A stretch of 64,000 nucleotides of DNA from Nothophaeocryptopus gaeumannii (Eukaryota > Ascomycota > Dothideomycetes > Mycosphaerellales > Mycosphaerellaceae). Shown piece by piece: positions 9,625 to 20,778 of this stretch. Position numbers and translations under genes: made by a program. Location: assembly GCA_031771865.1 (NCBI GenBank), contig JASISA010000027.1:1240001-1304000 (forward strand), written 5' to 3'. Within the stretch, counting starts at the first letter, position 1. Each line of letters opens with the position of its first letter. The notes below the pieces were generated by a model. That model worked only from the letters and a program-made list of their open reading frames with translations. It searched no databases and was not told the origin of the DNA.

Positions 9625-10879
9625 TCACAGCATCAAGTTGTGCAAGTTCCGCTGCACAATCATATCTTGTACACTCTTCATCGTCTTGTCCAATAGGTTC
9701 GTATCGGTCGCGTTTGTGAAGTGAATGTAAGCGTCTTTCTCAGGATCTCGGACCAGGTTCTTGAATTTCCGTGCGAAGAACTCTTGTCCTGCAACGACAT
9801 CTGTCGGTGCTCCGGTGTAATCTGGGAAGTGCTCGGCGATTGGTGCTCGTCCTGACTCGACCTTTTCCTTGAAGAGGTCGATCTTGTTCAAGAATAAGAT
9901 GAGCGCGGACTTCTCAAAATACTTGCTGTTTGCTATGCTTTCGAAAAGCATCAATGCTTCGTGCATTTGGTTCTGTTTCGAGTCAGTGCATGAACTTTAC
10001 CCCTGATCTTCATGTTGGGTACTGACTCCATTACGATCCTCCACCAGAACATGGTCGTATCCGCTGATGGCGACCAGGAATAGCAGCACTTGTACGTTGT
10101 CGAACACATGGATCCACTTTTTTCGTTCTGATCGCTGTCCACCGACATCGAACATGCGGTACGTGAGGTTGCCAGTCTCGAAGATGGTCTCGCTGATCCC
10201 TGTTGTGCGTAATCGTGCTCGGAGGATGTCCTGGTCCGTTGGTAGATAGTCTTTCGCAAACAGTCGCTCAATGTTGGCGAAGTAGTAGGTCAAGTTGTCG
10301 TGAAGAGCATACTCGTTGCCTTTTTGGATCGCACTCTGCACGCCTGCATCTCGCCACAAACTCCGGAACGCACTGAGGCAGTCAAGTGGCATTGGGTCAT
10401 CCGGCACAATATCGGGGTCCGCAGCTACGATTTCGGCATATCGCTATCCAATGTTAGACGATGTAGGGAATGTATCGATCCAGTCAACACTTACAATGTT
10501 GCCCTCTTCCGCGAAGTCCACCTCCTGCTCCTCCATCGCGCCGAAGACGACTTGGAAGGCATGGAGCAGATTCTGGAAGATGGTGACCTTCCATTGCTTG
10601 CGTTCTGATGTTGAGAATCCCTTGGTATGGATGAGACGCATCTGCTTCAGAACCGTGGATTTGCCGGACTCTCCCGCACCTTTTCTCCAACGTCAGCACT
10701 TGCTGTACCGTGAATGCGCCTGTGCCTGGCGTGATAAGTGCCGAAGCCATTGTCTGCTTACCAAGAAGGAGCAACTTCACTTCCTTTGCCAATCTTTTCT
10801 GGTCCTCCCGCAACTGCTTCTCGATCTCCTTGCTCTTCTTCGCATCGGGGTCATCTTTGCTACCACTGCCGAAACACAT
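9625..10879 (-). CDS. Heterotrimeric G-protein alpha subunit, group II (GNA-2 type)
   Basis: Four exons: 10879..10762, 10679..10495, 10443..10027 and 9972..9625. Introns have clean GTAAGC, GTAAGT and GTCAGT donors, and the total is 355 residues, the normal G-alpha length. It shows the P-loop GAGESGKST (split by intron 1), switch I RLRTTGI, switch II DVGGQRSERKKW, NKID and the TNATDT guanine-ring motif. It begins MCFGSGSK and ends LHNLML. This N- and C-terminus is typical of fungal group II subunits rather than the pertussis-site CGLI type of group I. It lacks Gly2, so it should not be N-myristoylated; Cys2 may be palmitoylated. It signals from 7-TM receptors at the plasma membrane. An in-frame upstream ATG (MAIGRI..) exists; the family supports the MCFG start. 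Confidence 0.95.
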
Positions 10880-13440
10880 GATTCTGCCAATGGCCATTCG
10901 CTGGCCGGTGTAGGTGTTGGAGCTGCTGCGCTCGTGGAGCGGTGGGCGGTGCGGAGTGCTCTACTGAGCTCGGCGCGTGAAGAGGTGGGTACACGATCGG
11001 GTGCACTTGAAGTGCGGACAGTGCCGGCGGGCGCCTGTCTGTGTGCGGTGGTTCGTGGGTAGCGGAGCCAGGAGAGGCTGGGGTCGCTGTGCAATGCTGC
11101 GAAGGGATTGAACGGCGATGCTGTTGCTGCCGTGCGACGCTCGTTGCTCCTGTGTCGACGCTCCTGGCGGAACAAGCAGAAGTGTGAACGATGGTTAAAA
11201 TCTGCTGCTGCGTGATGTGAGACTACCGGCCGCGAGCTCCCGGAGCAAAGTTTAGACCGCCGCCAAGGACCTTAATTGCCTTAGTTGTCATACAGTGTTC
11301 TGCGTACTGTAGCTGTGTCACTGCCCGCGTTGCCCGCCGTGACAGTCTATCGATGTGCAGTCACGTATAGGTCAAAGCCTCGAAGTCCCAATGTCCACTG
11401 CTGTCGCCGTCGCCCGTCGCCGTCGTGTGTGTGCGAGTAGAAGCTCTCCTCGTTCGCCAGAAACAGTCGAGGAATTGGAATTGATGTGCTGCACGGTCGA
11501 TGGTGCTACGCCAACTCGAAACGCGGCCCTTGCTCTCCGAGATAGGCAAGATGGTTGTTAATCCTTAAGAGGCTTCGCGTGAACCAGTCCAACTGAGCCT
11601 AATGAGGTGCCCGGTAGAGTTCCGGTATTGAACTTAATTCGCAATTGAAGAAAGCAGCAGAGTGTGAGGGCCGACCCCGCCCGTTGGATGATGCGACTGA
11701 TAATCACTGATTGCTCACTTCACTCTCCGTTGCGCGAGTTCTTGGATGACGCTGAGAGTGAATCGCGGGAGAGTTGTACAGGCAGGCGCGACTGTGCACG
11801 TAAATAACGATCTCAGGAGGCGTCGTCCCACGCGGAGCAGATTGATGAAGAGGCGTCCGGGGCGATCTCGTGCTGCGTGCAAACCTGGGAACGAGCAACG
11901 GTACCAGACGCGCTGCCGCCAAGCGGGACACTGCAGGCGGAAGCAAGGCGAGGCTGTCCTTCTCTGATCATCAGAGACATCCTCCGTACTACGCTGCCTA
12001 CGTCCAGGATGTTCTATTTTGAACGCAACGTGACGAGCAAGGAAGCACCCAAGACTCCGCGATCGGGTTGTTTTGCCAGAGTCAAGCTTTCTATTCTAGA
12101 AGAAACGTGTGAGGTCGCCCTTAGCACACAGCTTCGCATGAACGTCAGCAGCGCCATGTCGCTTGCAACGCCAATGCCAAGGGGGTTGCTGGGTCTGATG
12201 CTGATGCTGATGCACCTTCGCGAGCCCCCTGCCGCCGCCGAACATGGCACTGCAGCCTTCCCAAGCCAGTTTTTGCCCTCTCGTGGCTCTCGAAACCCAG
12301 CATACGGTAACATGAGAGACAGCCCGTGCAAAAAGGCAGAGCACTGCCTACGCTTCGAAGTCCTCTGGAGGGGAACTCTGCCCTTCCCTGCCACCTTCAA
12401 TGTCATCAACTGCTGTCTCCACTCACACAGGCGAGGCAGACAAAGAGAACCTGCCCGATCGGCACGATAGAGCACATGGTCCAACTCATGCCTGTCTAGT
12501 GCAATGCACAAGCGGCTGCAAACGCCCTTGCGCAGCTTGTGTCATTGCTGTTCGTAGAACGTGCGCGTCTCCTCGCGTCGGAGAATATTTTGTTCTGTTG
12601 CAGTGTAGCAGAGCTGCTTGACGACAAGGAACGTCATTGTCATCCTCGTCCCGCACGTGGGAAGGAAGCGGGAGCGTTGAATCAGCTAGGGCATCGGCTC
12701 TTGCTTGCCGGGACCCACGATCATCATCATCCCAAACTCTCCACCGTGATATGTCCGACTCACGCCGAGTAGCCCTTGGGCAACATCGAGATCTTTCACA
12801 GTCAGTAACTACGAAAGAACTCATGTGTAAAATGGCCATCCTCTGACTGAGAAGGAAAGCGCAGCCGTTGCCAGGTCCCGCGACCTCGCAGCTAGACGTT
12901 CGGTAACACTGCAGCACGACCAGGGCAGAGATTTTTGCCTGCATCTGTACGAGCGGAGGTCTGAAACATCAGTCACGCAGGCCACGAGAGGGGAGTACAT
13001 CGATACAATGTCGTCTTCACCGTCACAGCGCTGGCTGCGACGTCGGCGAAGAAATGAGGAGAAATTGCGATGTTCTGGTGGTGTCAGCTTCGCTGTGACA
13101 AGCCTACTCCTAGTTCTAGGGAGCCTGCTTGGTTTTGCGATTCGATAACTCGACAGCACTTTCGCAGGCTTCCACGAGGATGCGAGTGAGTCAAGCACAC
13201 AACAGCTTATTCTCTCCTGCATCGCGCGGTATCAACGATGCCTATTAAGATGACTGCTATCCATGAAGATCTCGCGTGAAATACCGACTGCGGTACAAGT
13301 TTCGACTTTCACAGCACATCGTGGAACCATGGGCCCTGGAAATCGCAACTTCCTCCACACTGCAGGAATGAACCTGCACCTTGCTCATGATCCGTGCCAA
13401 GACAGATAAGTGAATAAATCTCAAACCTCACGAGTTGTAT
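10880..13440. other. Long 5' region of the G-alpha gene; no supported gene
   Basis: About 2.5 kb upstream of the G-alpha start. The first kilobase is likely its promoter and 5' leader. ORFs of 60-200 codons on both strands overlap one another in different frames and lack protein-like composition. I see no gene here. Confidence 0.45.
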
Positions 13441-13765
13441 TTCTTCTGATGCAGCAACGACCAACACACGAAGTGAAGCCAACACCACCAGCCCATTCTC
13501 ATACCTCCCCCCTCAGTCTCGAGACTGCATCACGGCCCGCACGACGCACAGACCAGTCCCCGAAACTCATATAAACTTCTGCTCACCTCCACACCTCTTC
13601 GCTCTGATCTTCATCCGAGTGCTCGGGCATTACGCATATCAGTGAGGATTCGTCCGAGATTGCGTTTTTGCTAGTTGAAAACTATCAACTGACTGCTCTT
13701 GTTGGTCTTCGGATCGGCAAGGAATTTTTGGCAAAATTCTTCTGGTTCACACCACCTTTTCATCA
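13441..13765 (+). promoter_or_regulatory. Promoter-like segment: TATA box and CT-rich start region
   Basis: A TATAAA at 13570-13575 is followed at once by a pyrimidine-rich run (about 13576-13612), the usual arrangement at filamentous-fungal transcription starts. The next ATG on the plus strand is at 13766. It is preceded by a C/T-rich tract at 13499-13525. This is seen in sequence; activity is inferred. Confidence 0.35.
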
Positions 13766-14017
13766 ATGTTTTTGCGACGGCAAGAGCTTGGAGAAGAGAC
13801 ACTACTTTGTACGACCTGCGGTCGAGGAGTGAGGCGCTGGATGAGATGTTGTCAGTACTGCTCGGTTTATGGACGTCGTTGCCGCGATGACTGCCTGCGG
13901 AGGTATCTGGACGACAGGCGGTGCGCGACGCGACATACAGAGCGCACCATCCTCACGACATCAGATGCGGCTACCACACACATTTCATCGACATACTACT
14001 GCTCACAAGCGCCCTAA
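13766..14017 (+). CDS. Possible Cys-rich small protein
   Basis: An 83-codon ORF opening at the first ATG after the TATA/CT segment. Residues 15-44 carry CTTC, CC..C and further Cys (LCTTCGRGVRRW, then CCQYC). This gives eight cysteines in about 40 residues, with many arginines, and resembles a small zinc-ribbon arrangement. No signal peptide is seen and no family is recognised. The second half is low in structure. It could be a short gene, a first exon or a chance ORF in GC-rich DNA. Confidence 0.25.
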   Translation: MFLRRQELGEETLLCTTCGRGVRRWMRCCQYCSVYGRRCRDDCLRRYLDDRRCATRHTERTILTTSDAATTHISSTYYCSQAP

Positions 14018-15201
14018 GTCGTCGTCGAAGTGTTACCGATAACCGCCTATCTCGAGACCGCGCGGCTGAAAATTCTGGCGCAGTGAGGAGCCATACACCA
14101 AGTGAACAGCATGGCCGTCGCAGTTCACCCACGAGCTGGGCGTTCTGTAAGAAGAGATGGACACTTTACAAAGGGCCGCACTGCACACGGACGAGATGTT
14201 GCCGCGTGATGCCGGACAAAGCCCATATCAAGAGAGCGGACGCTGAAGAGATGGTCAAGACGAGGCAGACACAGACGTTCGGACGCGCCGTAGACATCGC
14301 TTTGTGTGTTCTCAGTCGGTCGAAGAGAGACCGCATCTGAGCTCTTATGAATGTCGGCGGCGCCGCGCGCGAGATGACACTCGAAGTAGGCACTGTCTTT
14401 GCGGAACGGGCGCTGATGGTCAAAGTCGCTTCAGATGAGGCGCGCCTGCACACGGGTGAGATTTACCATTTACGAGTGAGGCTTGCTAGGTCTTGCGTAC
14501 GACAATCTCTATCTCCATTGGCAGAGCTATGAAGCACTCACACAGCTGCGTCTCTGGTGCGATGGATAGTGTGAATGCCGGCGGAATACGCTGCACTCGG
14601 TGTGCTAACGGCGCGAGTTCTCAACACGCGTTTTCGTGCGACGAGCATGTTCGCCAGTATATATACACAACATTCGACTGCATTTCTCATCTGCTGGACA
14701 CAGGCGCTGAGCCGCGTAGGTATCAATTCCGTGCATGCCTTCATAATTCACAAAGGTGTGTACCAAGCAAAGGCTACTGATCCTGCAAAGTCAGCTCCTC
14801 GGCCTTCGCGGTTGAACACAACCACATTGACTCAGCATGAAGATAGACACACACTTCAGCTCTGGATCAGCAGAGCCTCAACGCGCCATGCGCGACTTCA
14901 AACCTCAACCAATGTGTCCTAGCTGGACGTTTACGCTGTTGACGCAACCTCTCAGTGTGAAATGCAAGATTTGTCAGCGGCGCCGTTCATGCCCTGCCCT
15001 TGCTCTATGATGAACCGACACGACCAAAGAACGAGTCATCGTCCCAAATGGGACACCAGCGATGATGGCGCAAGGCATGCGGCAAAGAAGACGGCAACGT
15101 CTGGCAGCCAAAATGGCTTCATCGCCTTGACTACATATACGGATGGCCATGTCCTGACATCGCTACCAACAGCAACATAAGAGTAATTTACAATCTTCAA
15201 C
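14018..15201. other. Intergenic upstream of the carboxylesterase
   Basis: No supported gene. A second TATATATA lies near 14657. Weak ORFs (for example around 14575-14780 with a CTRC pair) have no convincing splice partners. Confidence 0.35.
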
Positions 15202-16977
15202 ATGCCATCCGCAGCACTAAACTTGCTCATCAGCGCCCTTGCGCTCATTGCGCCTACGACCATCGCGAGACACATTCCGGCGAGATCATTGAATGGACCT
15301 CGAGTTGATCTTGGCTACGCCACGTATGAAGGCACTTCACTTGGCAATGGCATCAATCAGTTCATTGGCATACGGTGAATGTGTTCAGGCGCCAGACTCT
15401 GCCAATGCTAATATCTTCACCAGATACGCCGCTCCGCCGATGGGCAATCTTCGATTTCGAAAACCACAAGATCCTTTGAACGAGACTGGTATCATTGACG
15501 CGAAGACTGTACGCTCGGACATTTGCTACAGAGCCGACCGCAGCTGACGCGATCTTAGCATGGCCCAATATGCTACGGCGTCACAAATCCCTCTCTAGGT
15601 GCTGCTCCAGCGAACCACTCAGAAGACTGCCTCTTCATCGATGTGTATGCCCCTGCAAATACATCCAGCTCAGCAAACGGTAGCCTTCCAGTGATGCTCT
15701 GGATCCAGGGAGGTGGCTTCGTCGAGCTCTTCAACTTTAACTACAACGGAACTGGTCTGGTTGAAGCCAGTCAAGGTAACGCCATCATAGTTTCATTCAA
15801 CTACAGAGTCGGCCCACACGGCTTTTTGGCCAGTCGTGAGCTTGAGTCCGAAGGCAATCTCAATGTTGCTCTGCATGACCAACGATTCGCCATGCAGTGG
15901 GTGTCGAAGCACATCAACAGATTTGGCGGTGATCCCGAGAAAGTGACAATATTCGGAACTTCGATCGGTGGAGGAAGCGTGGTCCTCCAATCACTGGCCT
16001 ATGGTGGCAATCCGCCAAGAGAGGACGATGTGCCATGGAAAGCTGGTATGGCGGCATCGGTCTACTTACCTTCGGTCTACACTGTCAACGAGGCTGAGTT
16101 CCACTACCGAGACCTGTTACACGCCACGAACTGCTCGAATCTGGATTGCTTGCGATCAGTGCCAACTGAAGTCTTTCAAGCTGCCAACAACGCTGTTCCT
16201 TTTCCTGGCCAGGCAGATGTGCCTCTCTTTGGATACACTCCAGTGATCGATGGCACCCTTTTTCCAGACCGACCTTCACAGCTACTGAAAGACGGTCGAT
16301 TCTCCAAAGACAAGCCTCTTGTCATGGGATCATCACACACCGAAGGGACCTTCGCCGTCACTCAAGCAAACACCACAGAAGACATCTTCACTTTCATGAG
16401 GACCCAATTCCCTCGAATGAGCAACGCGACTCTCAACCATCTTAACGAGCTCTACTCAGATGTACCAGCCACCTATCCTGGAGTCACGGCTCAAATATCG
16501 CCCCTCTTCTACCGCCTCGCAGAAATGTTTGGAGACGCATCGTTCACCTGCCCAACGCTAGATATCGCCAAAGGGTTTAGTCAAGCAGATGTCCCCGTAC
16601 ATCTCTTCCTTGATCGTATTCGCGACCCTGTCGAAGTCGCTGCTGGCCTTATCACACCCCATACTTGGGAATTGCAGGCTGTCTGGGGACCGGAATACGG
16701 TACGCAGGAACTTGCGCTTCCTGGTGCGAATAGCTATGAGCCGGGAAAGGCAAATGCTGCGATTGTTCCGGTTGTGCAGGCGTATTGGACGAGTTTTGCT
16801 AGGACGCTTGGGGATCCGAATGCGCTGAAGGCGAATGGAGCTCCGACGTGGGAAGAGTTTGGAAATGGGACCTACCTCAGTCTACAGACGAATACCACCG
16901 AGATGGAGCAAGTCAGTAAGCAGAGGCTGGAGAGATGTGCTTACTGGGCGACATTGAGCGAAGAGACGAGAATATAA
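15202..16977 (+). CDS. Secreted type-B carboxylesterase/lipase
   Basis: Three exons: 15202..15374, 15424..15508 and 15559..16977. Introns are GTGAAT..TTCACCAG and GTACGC..ATCTTAG, giving 558 residues. A signal peptide precedes the mature part (MPSAALNLLISALALIAP..). Then come YAAPPMGNLRF, the EDCLFIDVYAP signature, the oxyanion IQGGGF, and the nucleophile elbow FGTSIGGGS (GxSxG). The acidic residue lies in SSHTEGTF, and the His in the ITPHTWELQAVWG block. All three catalytic elements are therefore present. Several Cys fit the disulfides of this cholinesterase-like fold. Such enzymes hydrolyse esters outside the cell; the substrate is unknown. The gene stands alone between a long gene-poor stretch and a sulfotransferase-like gene. 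Confidence 0.93.
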
Positions 16978-17558
16978 GAGATCGACAGGATGAATCAATA
17001 TTGCTCCAGCCACTATCCATCTCAAAAGTTAATCCAGGACCATGGACACCAATGCGGCCCATCAACTACCTGCAAACCTCCTTCCCTCCATCGACACAAT
17101 CGCATCCTAACCACCATCAGCCTCATCAAATGTCCCATCAAGAACCAACAGCCTGTCTGAACCTACAAATCTGGTTGGGTACAGCTCTGCTTTCGAGCAT
17201 ATTGGCTTTTCAATCGTATTCCAGACCGTTCCTGGCACATCGAAGCATACAATGCCTATTTCGGAAGTAGGCTCCGACTGGTCTTCTTGTCGCATCCTGA
17301 TGCCAAGGAAGGAGGGCATCTAAAGCCATGTTGGCCATGTGCGGCTGAAGGATTCAATGTGGGTCTGTCACAGCCATTCAGATACGCGTACCTGTCCGCC
17401 CTAGGCCAGTAGTAGTAGCTGGGTCTGTACAGTCGTACAAGAGCTGAGTTTCGTGAATGGGTCTCGAAGGAAGCGAGGTCTGCTTGATGTATATAGCCCT
17501 CTCATACTCTCCAGTTCCCCTTCCACCACTTCGTCTGCCCCCGGCAACGAATCCGGAT
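16978..17558. promoter_or_regulatory. Intergenic, with TATATA upstream of the next gene
   Basis: 580 bp without a gene between two plus-strand genes. TATATA at 17490-17495 lies about 65 bp before the chosen ATG of the next gene, followed by C/T-rich sequence (17510-17535), a plausible core promoter. Confidence 0.4.
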
Positions 17559-18497
17559 ATGGCCACCCCGATAACAAAAACCACCGACGTCTTCGATGCT
17601 CGAAACACAAAAGAGATCTATAACCTCAAACCGCATCCCATCACAGGCCGGCTCATCGACTCTCATCCCGGAAAACGAACAATACCCATGCGTGTTCTGG
17701 TCTTAGGCTGTTCTCGCACAGGGACCATGTCCATCTACGCGGCTCTCGAACAGCTCGGGTATAAACCTTACCACATGGCTAAAGCCATGCAAGCACCGAG
17801 AACGAATCTCTATATCTGGATCGAGGCTATCAAAGCGAAGTTCCATGGACAAGGGAAACCGTATGGCCGGGCAGAATTCGATAAGATCCTGGGCGAGTAC
17901 GATGCGCTTGCTGATGTTCCGTGCGCGTTATTTTCGGAGGAGTTGATAAAAGCGTACCCGGATGCAAAGATTATCTTGAATCATCGGGATGTCGACAAGT
18001 GGCTTGCGAGCATGGAAAATACGGCGGGGAAGCTATTGAGATGGCCTTCGTGGGGATGGGTGGCGCCTTGGGATCCGCAGTTGACGTTACCGTTCTGGGA
18101 GCACGCGAAAGTAGTCATGCCGGCAGGGTATGATACTTTCAGCGACTTTTCGTCCACAAGTCCGGCCAGAGCGGCGTTTTTGAGACATTATGAGATAGTG
18201 GAGCGAGCAGCGCCGAAAGAGAGGTTGTTGCATTATCGGGTTGGAGATGGTTGGGAACCGATTTGCGAGTTTCTTGATGTCCCGGTGCCGGGTGGGGAGT
18301 TTCCGAGGGTGAATGATGCGAAGCAGTTCATACTGGCTCACAATGTGATGTGGTGGATCGCGTTTACGAAGATGATTGTGAAGACTTCTGTGGTGACGGT
18401 TCCAGTCCTTGCGCTGAGTGTAGGACTGTGGAGAGGGCAGCTGGAAAATTGGTGGCAGATAGCGACCGGTTGGGTGCGAAGTGCCTTGAAGACATGA
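17559..18497 (+). CDS. Sulfotransferase-like protein (Sulfotransfer_4 type) with C-terminal membrane segment
   Basis: An intronless 312-residue protein. The ATG at 17559 (MATPITKTT) was chosen because an in-frame upstream ATG lies before the TATA/CT segment. The P-loop GCSRTGTMS and following ALEQLGYKPYHM match the 5'-phosphosulfate loop of this fungal/invertebrate family. KIILNHRDVDKW is the second conserved block (3'-phosphate binding). WEPICEFLDVPVP is the conserved C-terminal core. A hydrophobic stretch (VVTVPVLALSVGLW) near residue 285 may anchor it to a membrane. These proteins are often mis-annotated as NAD-dependent epimerases; the substrate is unknown. The 3' end is only 19 bp from the stop of the opposing GNAT gene. 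Confidence 0.85.
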   Translation: MATPITKTTDVFDARNTKEIYNLKPHPITGRLIDSHPGKRTIPMRVLVLGCSRTGTMSIYAALEQLGYKPYHMAKAMQAPRTNLYIWIEAIKAKFHGQGKPYGRAEFDKILGEYDALADVPCALFSEELIKAYPDAKIILNHRDVDKWLASMENTAGKLLRWPSWGWVAPWDPQLTLPFWEHAKVVMPAGYDTFSDFSSTSPARAAFLRHYEIVERAAPKERLLHYRVGDGWEPICEFLDVPVPGGEFPRVNDAKQFILAHNVMWWIAFTKMIVKTSVVTVPVLALSVGLWRGQLENWWQIATGWVRSALKT

Positions 18498-18516
18498 ATT
18501 TGCCAGCAAGAGTCGC

Positions 18517-19080
18517 TCATAGAGAAAGTTTCATCAAGACCTTCTGCCCGTCTTCCATTCGTGCAGTCTCTACCCATCCGTTCTGCGCCAGAATTCGATA
18601 CATCTTTTCAAAGCGTTGAGGATACGTGCAAACGGTCATCTGGTGCTGGCCCAAAGAGCGAACATGATCGATAGCATTCTCCATTAGCAGCGGGAAGGCG
18701 CCGAGCCCTCGACTTGCTGGACACACGCCCGCAAGCCAGATGTGAAGTAGCTCATGCCCGATCTCTGGTGCCGTACGAGGTAAGATGAAGAAGAAGCCAA
18801 CCGGCTTGGAGGCGGTGTCGAGGCTTGTGACTTTCAAGAGCGCCGCTCCAGGGAGGTCAATGTTTGCTAGCCAGGTGGACAGAAAATTCGATGGGCGGTC
18901 ACTGTCTCCTGCATAATTGAAGATAGATCTTGAAAGCTCCAGTGCCGGTGTCTCTTGTGATGGCTCCATGGCCTTTTGTGGTTCTCGACGTCGAGGTGGT
19001 GATGTAAGGTGCACAACAAACGCGATATCAGGCTTCATGCAGGAAAGAGTATCCATGCGGAGATATGACTCATCAAACAT
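18517..19080 (-). CDS. GNAT-fold acetyltransferase-like protein
   Basis: An intronless 187-residue protein starting MFDESYLRMD. The second half fits a GNAT core: a strand KPVGFFFILPR, then LLHIWLAGVCPASRGLGAFPLLM, where the R-G-x-G-A/x turn is the acetyl-CoA loop. It continues with MTVCTYPQRFEKMYRIL and the end strand GWVETARM. Many fungal genomes have this small family, whose acceptor is unknown. It lies 84 bp downstream of the dynactin p25 gene in the same direction and is convergent with the sulfotransferase-like gene (19-bp gap), so 3' ends probably overlap. Confidence 0.75.
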   Translation of the reverse strand: MFDESYLRMDTLSCMKPDIAFVVHLTSPPRRREPQKAMEPSQETPALELSRSIFNYAGDSDRPSNFLSTWLANIDLPGAALLKVTSLDTASKPVGFFFILPRTAPEIGHELLHIWLAGVCPASRGLGAFPLLMENAIDHVRSLGQHQMTVCTYPQRFEKMYRILAQNGWVETARMEDGQKVLMKLSL

Positions 19081-19164
19081 AGCACAGCAAGCGCTTGACG
19101 CTATACATCACACAATGATGTGCGTAGCAAGCACAAGCGAATTGACCCTTTTGAATGCGATTCC

Positions 19165-19838
19165 TCACTTGATTGCCTTGACCAAAGCCTTAAGGTTTCC
19201 ACCTTCGACCGCCTCTTCCGTCTCGCCTCCCTCACCCCAGCCATCGGGTACTTCTCCTATAATTCTCGCCGGCCGTCCAGCTACGATACATCCTGGTGGG
19301 ACGGTCATGTTGGCTGGTACAACGGTGTTTGGCAAGACTTTGCAGCTCTCCTTCAGCATCGAGAATGGCCCCAGAACACATCCCTCACCAATGTGAACGT
19401 GCGAGCTGATTACAGCTGACGAAACATACGTGCCGGCTCCGATGAAGACGTTGTCGTAGATTCGAATCGGATAGTAGATCATCTCGCCATGGTGAATCCG
19501 CGTCGGTGGATGTATGATACAATCTGTTGAGATGACGGTGTTCTTGCCGATGCTGATCGATGTCGGTATGTGTGGCTTCTCGCCCGGTGCTGGCTCCTTC
19601 AGGCGTACCAAGTCTCCGCGCATGTGGACCCCGGGCATTACGACGGATCTTCCGGCCAACATGATGTTTTGTTTGCCCTCGATGTGCGCTGTCCGCGAGA
19701 TCTTGTTGCCGGTGTCCTTCTAAAGTAAGTAGGAGTGATTTGGTTGCGAGGGAAGAGGAGCAATATAGGAGACCTTACTGTTTCGATGTATGGAGCCTTG
19801 GTCGACCGGCGCGCCGTGGGCGCTGGGCGGGACGACAT
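19165..19838 (-). CDS. Dynactin subunit 5 (p25)
   Basis: Two exons, 19838..19779 and 19719..19165, with a 59-bp intron (GTAAGG..CTTTAG), giving 204 residues. It starts MSSRPAPTARRS and carries YIET..DTGNKISR followed by GKQNIMLAGRS, the characteristic p25 opening. The rest is a left-handed beta-helix of hexapeptide repeats: ISIGKNTVISTDCIIHPP, VFIGAGTYVSSAVI and VHIGEGCVLGPFSML. p25 sits in the pointed-end complex of dynactin and, in fungi, is needed for dynein-driven early-endosome movement. It shares a 223-bp upstream region with the divergent ankyrin gene. Confidence 0.93.
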
Positions 19839-20061
19839 CTTGAGATGCGAGGCCGCGTTGAGGCGAGAAAGTTGATTGTCAAGGAGAAAGTGTAGAGTGA
19901 TGGCGATGTTGAACGCGTTCCATACATTGTCTTTTGGCAGCGAGTCTGCTCGCGTATCTATGTCGACTTATGTCAAGTCTCGCCCACGTCGCTCTTGCCT
20001 TTCTCTCGCCAAGCGAATTTGTCCATAACATTCATCGGGGGCCCATCTTGCAGCGAACACA
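19839..20061. promoter_or_regulatory. Bidirectional promoter region (dynactin p25 / ankyrin protein)
   Basis: 223 bp between two divergent ATGs. No TATA box is evident. There is a pyrimidine-rich tract on the ankyrin side (about 19990-20010). Both genes must start transcription here. Confidence 0.5.
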
Positions 20062-20778
20062 ATGGCCCAGGCTCCCCAGGCTCCCACCATTGACTTGCTG
20101 CTGAACCTCGCCGCTGAGCGTCCACAGACCGTATTAAATCACCTCCAAGCTCGTCCGGACCTAGCCTCAAGGCAAGACGCACACGGCTATAGTCTGGTGC
20201 ACGCAGCCGCCTCATATGGACATGTTGACCTTCTCAAGGCCTTGATCAACGACTTCAGGGTCAGCCCGAATATCACGGACGAAGATGGAGAGACTGCGCT
20301 GTTCAGTGTCGAAGAAGTCCGCATGGCTCAGGAGCTCCTCAACCTTGGCACGGACATGTTCATCAAGAATGACGAGGGTCAAATCGCCGCAGAGAAGCTC
20401 GACGATGAAGATGAGCAGCCCACTGTTGCTGCTTTCTTGAAGCAGGCCGCTAGGTCAGAGATCTCTGCGCTGGCAAATGGCACCACCAACGGACCCTCCA
20501 CTTCAACGACTAGCATCAACGGAGGAGCAAACGGAGCCAATCCACCTCCACCGCTCCCACACGGTCTACAGCTCAACGTGGGCACGATGAGTGCTGCTGA
20601 GGCTGGAGATGAGCCTGATCCCGAATTTCGTCGACGCATCGAGGAGCTAGCAGCTCGTCCAGACTTCGAGAGCGAAGAGACTCAACGTGAGCTGCGCAAC
20701 CTCATCACGGATGCTGTCTCTGGTGTCAGGCAAGACGACCAAGCACCACCAGCAGCGACGCGCAGGCGACTGTATTGA
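20062..20778 (+). CDS. Small ankyrin-repeat protein (yeast YCR051W-like)
   Basis: An intronless 238-residue protein. Ankyrin repeats run from about residue 25 to 120: DAHGYSLVHAAASYGHVDLLKALI is the best unit, followed by DEDGETALF and NLGTDMFIKNDEGQIAAE. A Thr/Ser/Asn/Gly linker follows. A conserved-looking C-terminal helix region (DPEFRRRIEELAARPDF, TQRELRNLITDAV) closes the protein. Order and length resemble the small fungal ankyrin protein YCR051W of yeast, whose role is unknown. It is predicted cytosolic or nuclear. Confidence 0.85.
   Translation: MAQAPQAPTIDLLLNLAAERPQTVLNHLQARPDLASRQDAHGYSLVHAAASYGHVDLLKALINDFRVSPNITDEDGETALFSVEEVRMAQELLNLGTDMFIKNDEGQIAAEKLDDEDEQPTVAAFLKQAARSEISALANGTTNGPSTSTTSINGGANGANPPPPLPHGLQLNVGTMSAAEAGDEPDPEFRRRIEELAARPDFESEETQRELRNLITDAVSGVRQDDQAPPAATRRRLY

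Noticed and set aside
12014..12511. 165-codon minus-strand ORF in the gene-poor stretch
   Set aside because: Overlapped by similar-length ORFs in other frames (11877-12470 and 12096-12344), as expected for GC-rich non-coding DNA.
15202..18497. Esterase plus sulfotransferase-like gene as a metabolic gene cluster
   Set aside because: No backbone synthase, cluster regulator or co-directional tailoring set is nearby. The neighbours are dynactin p25 and ankyrin genes.
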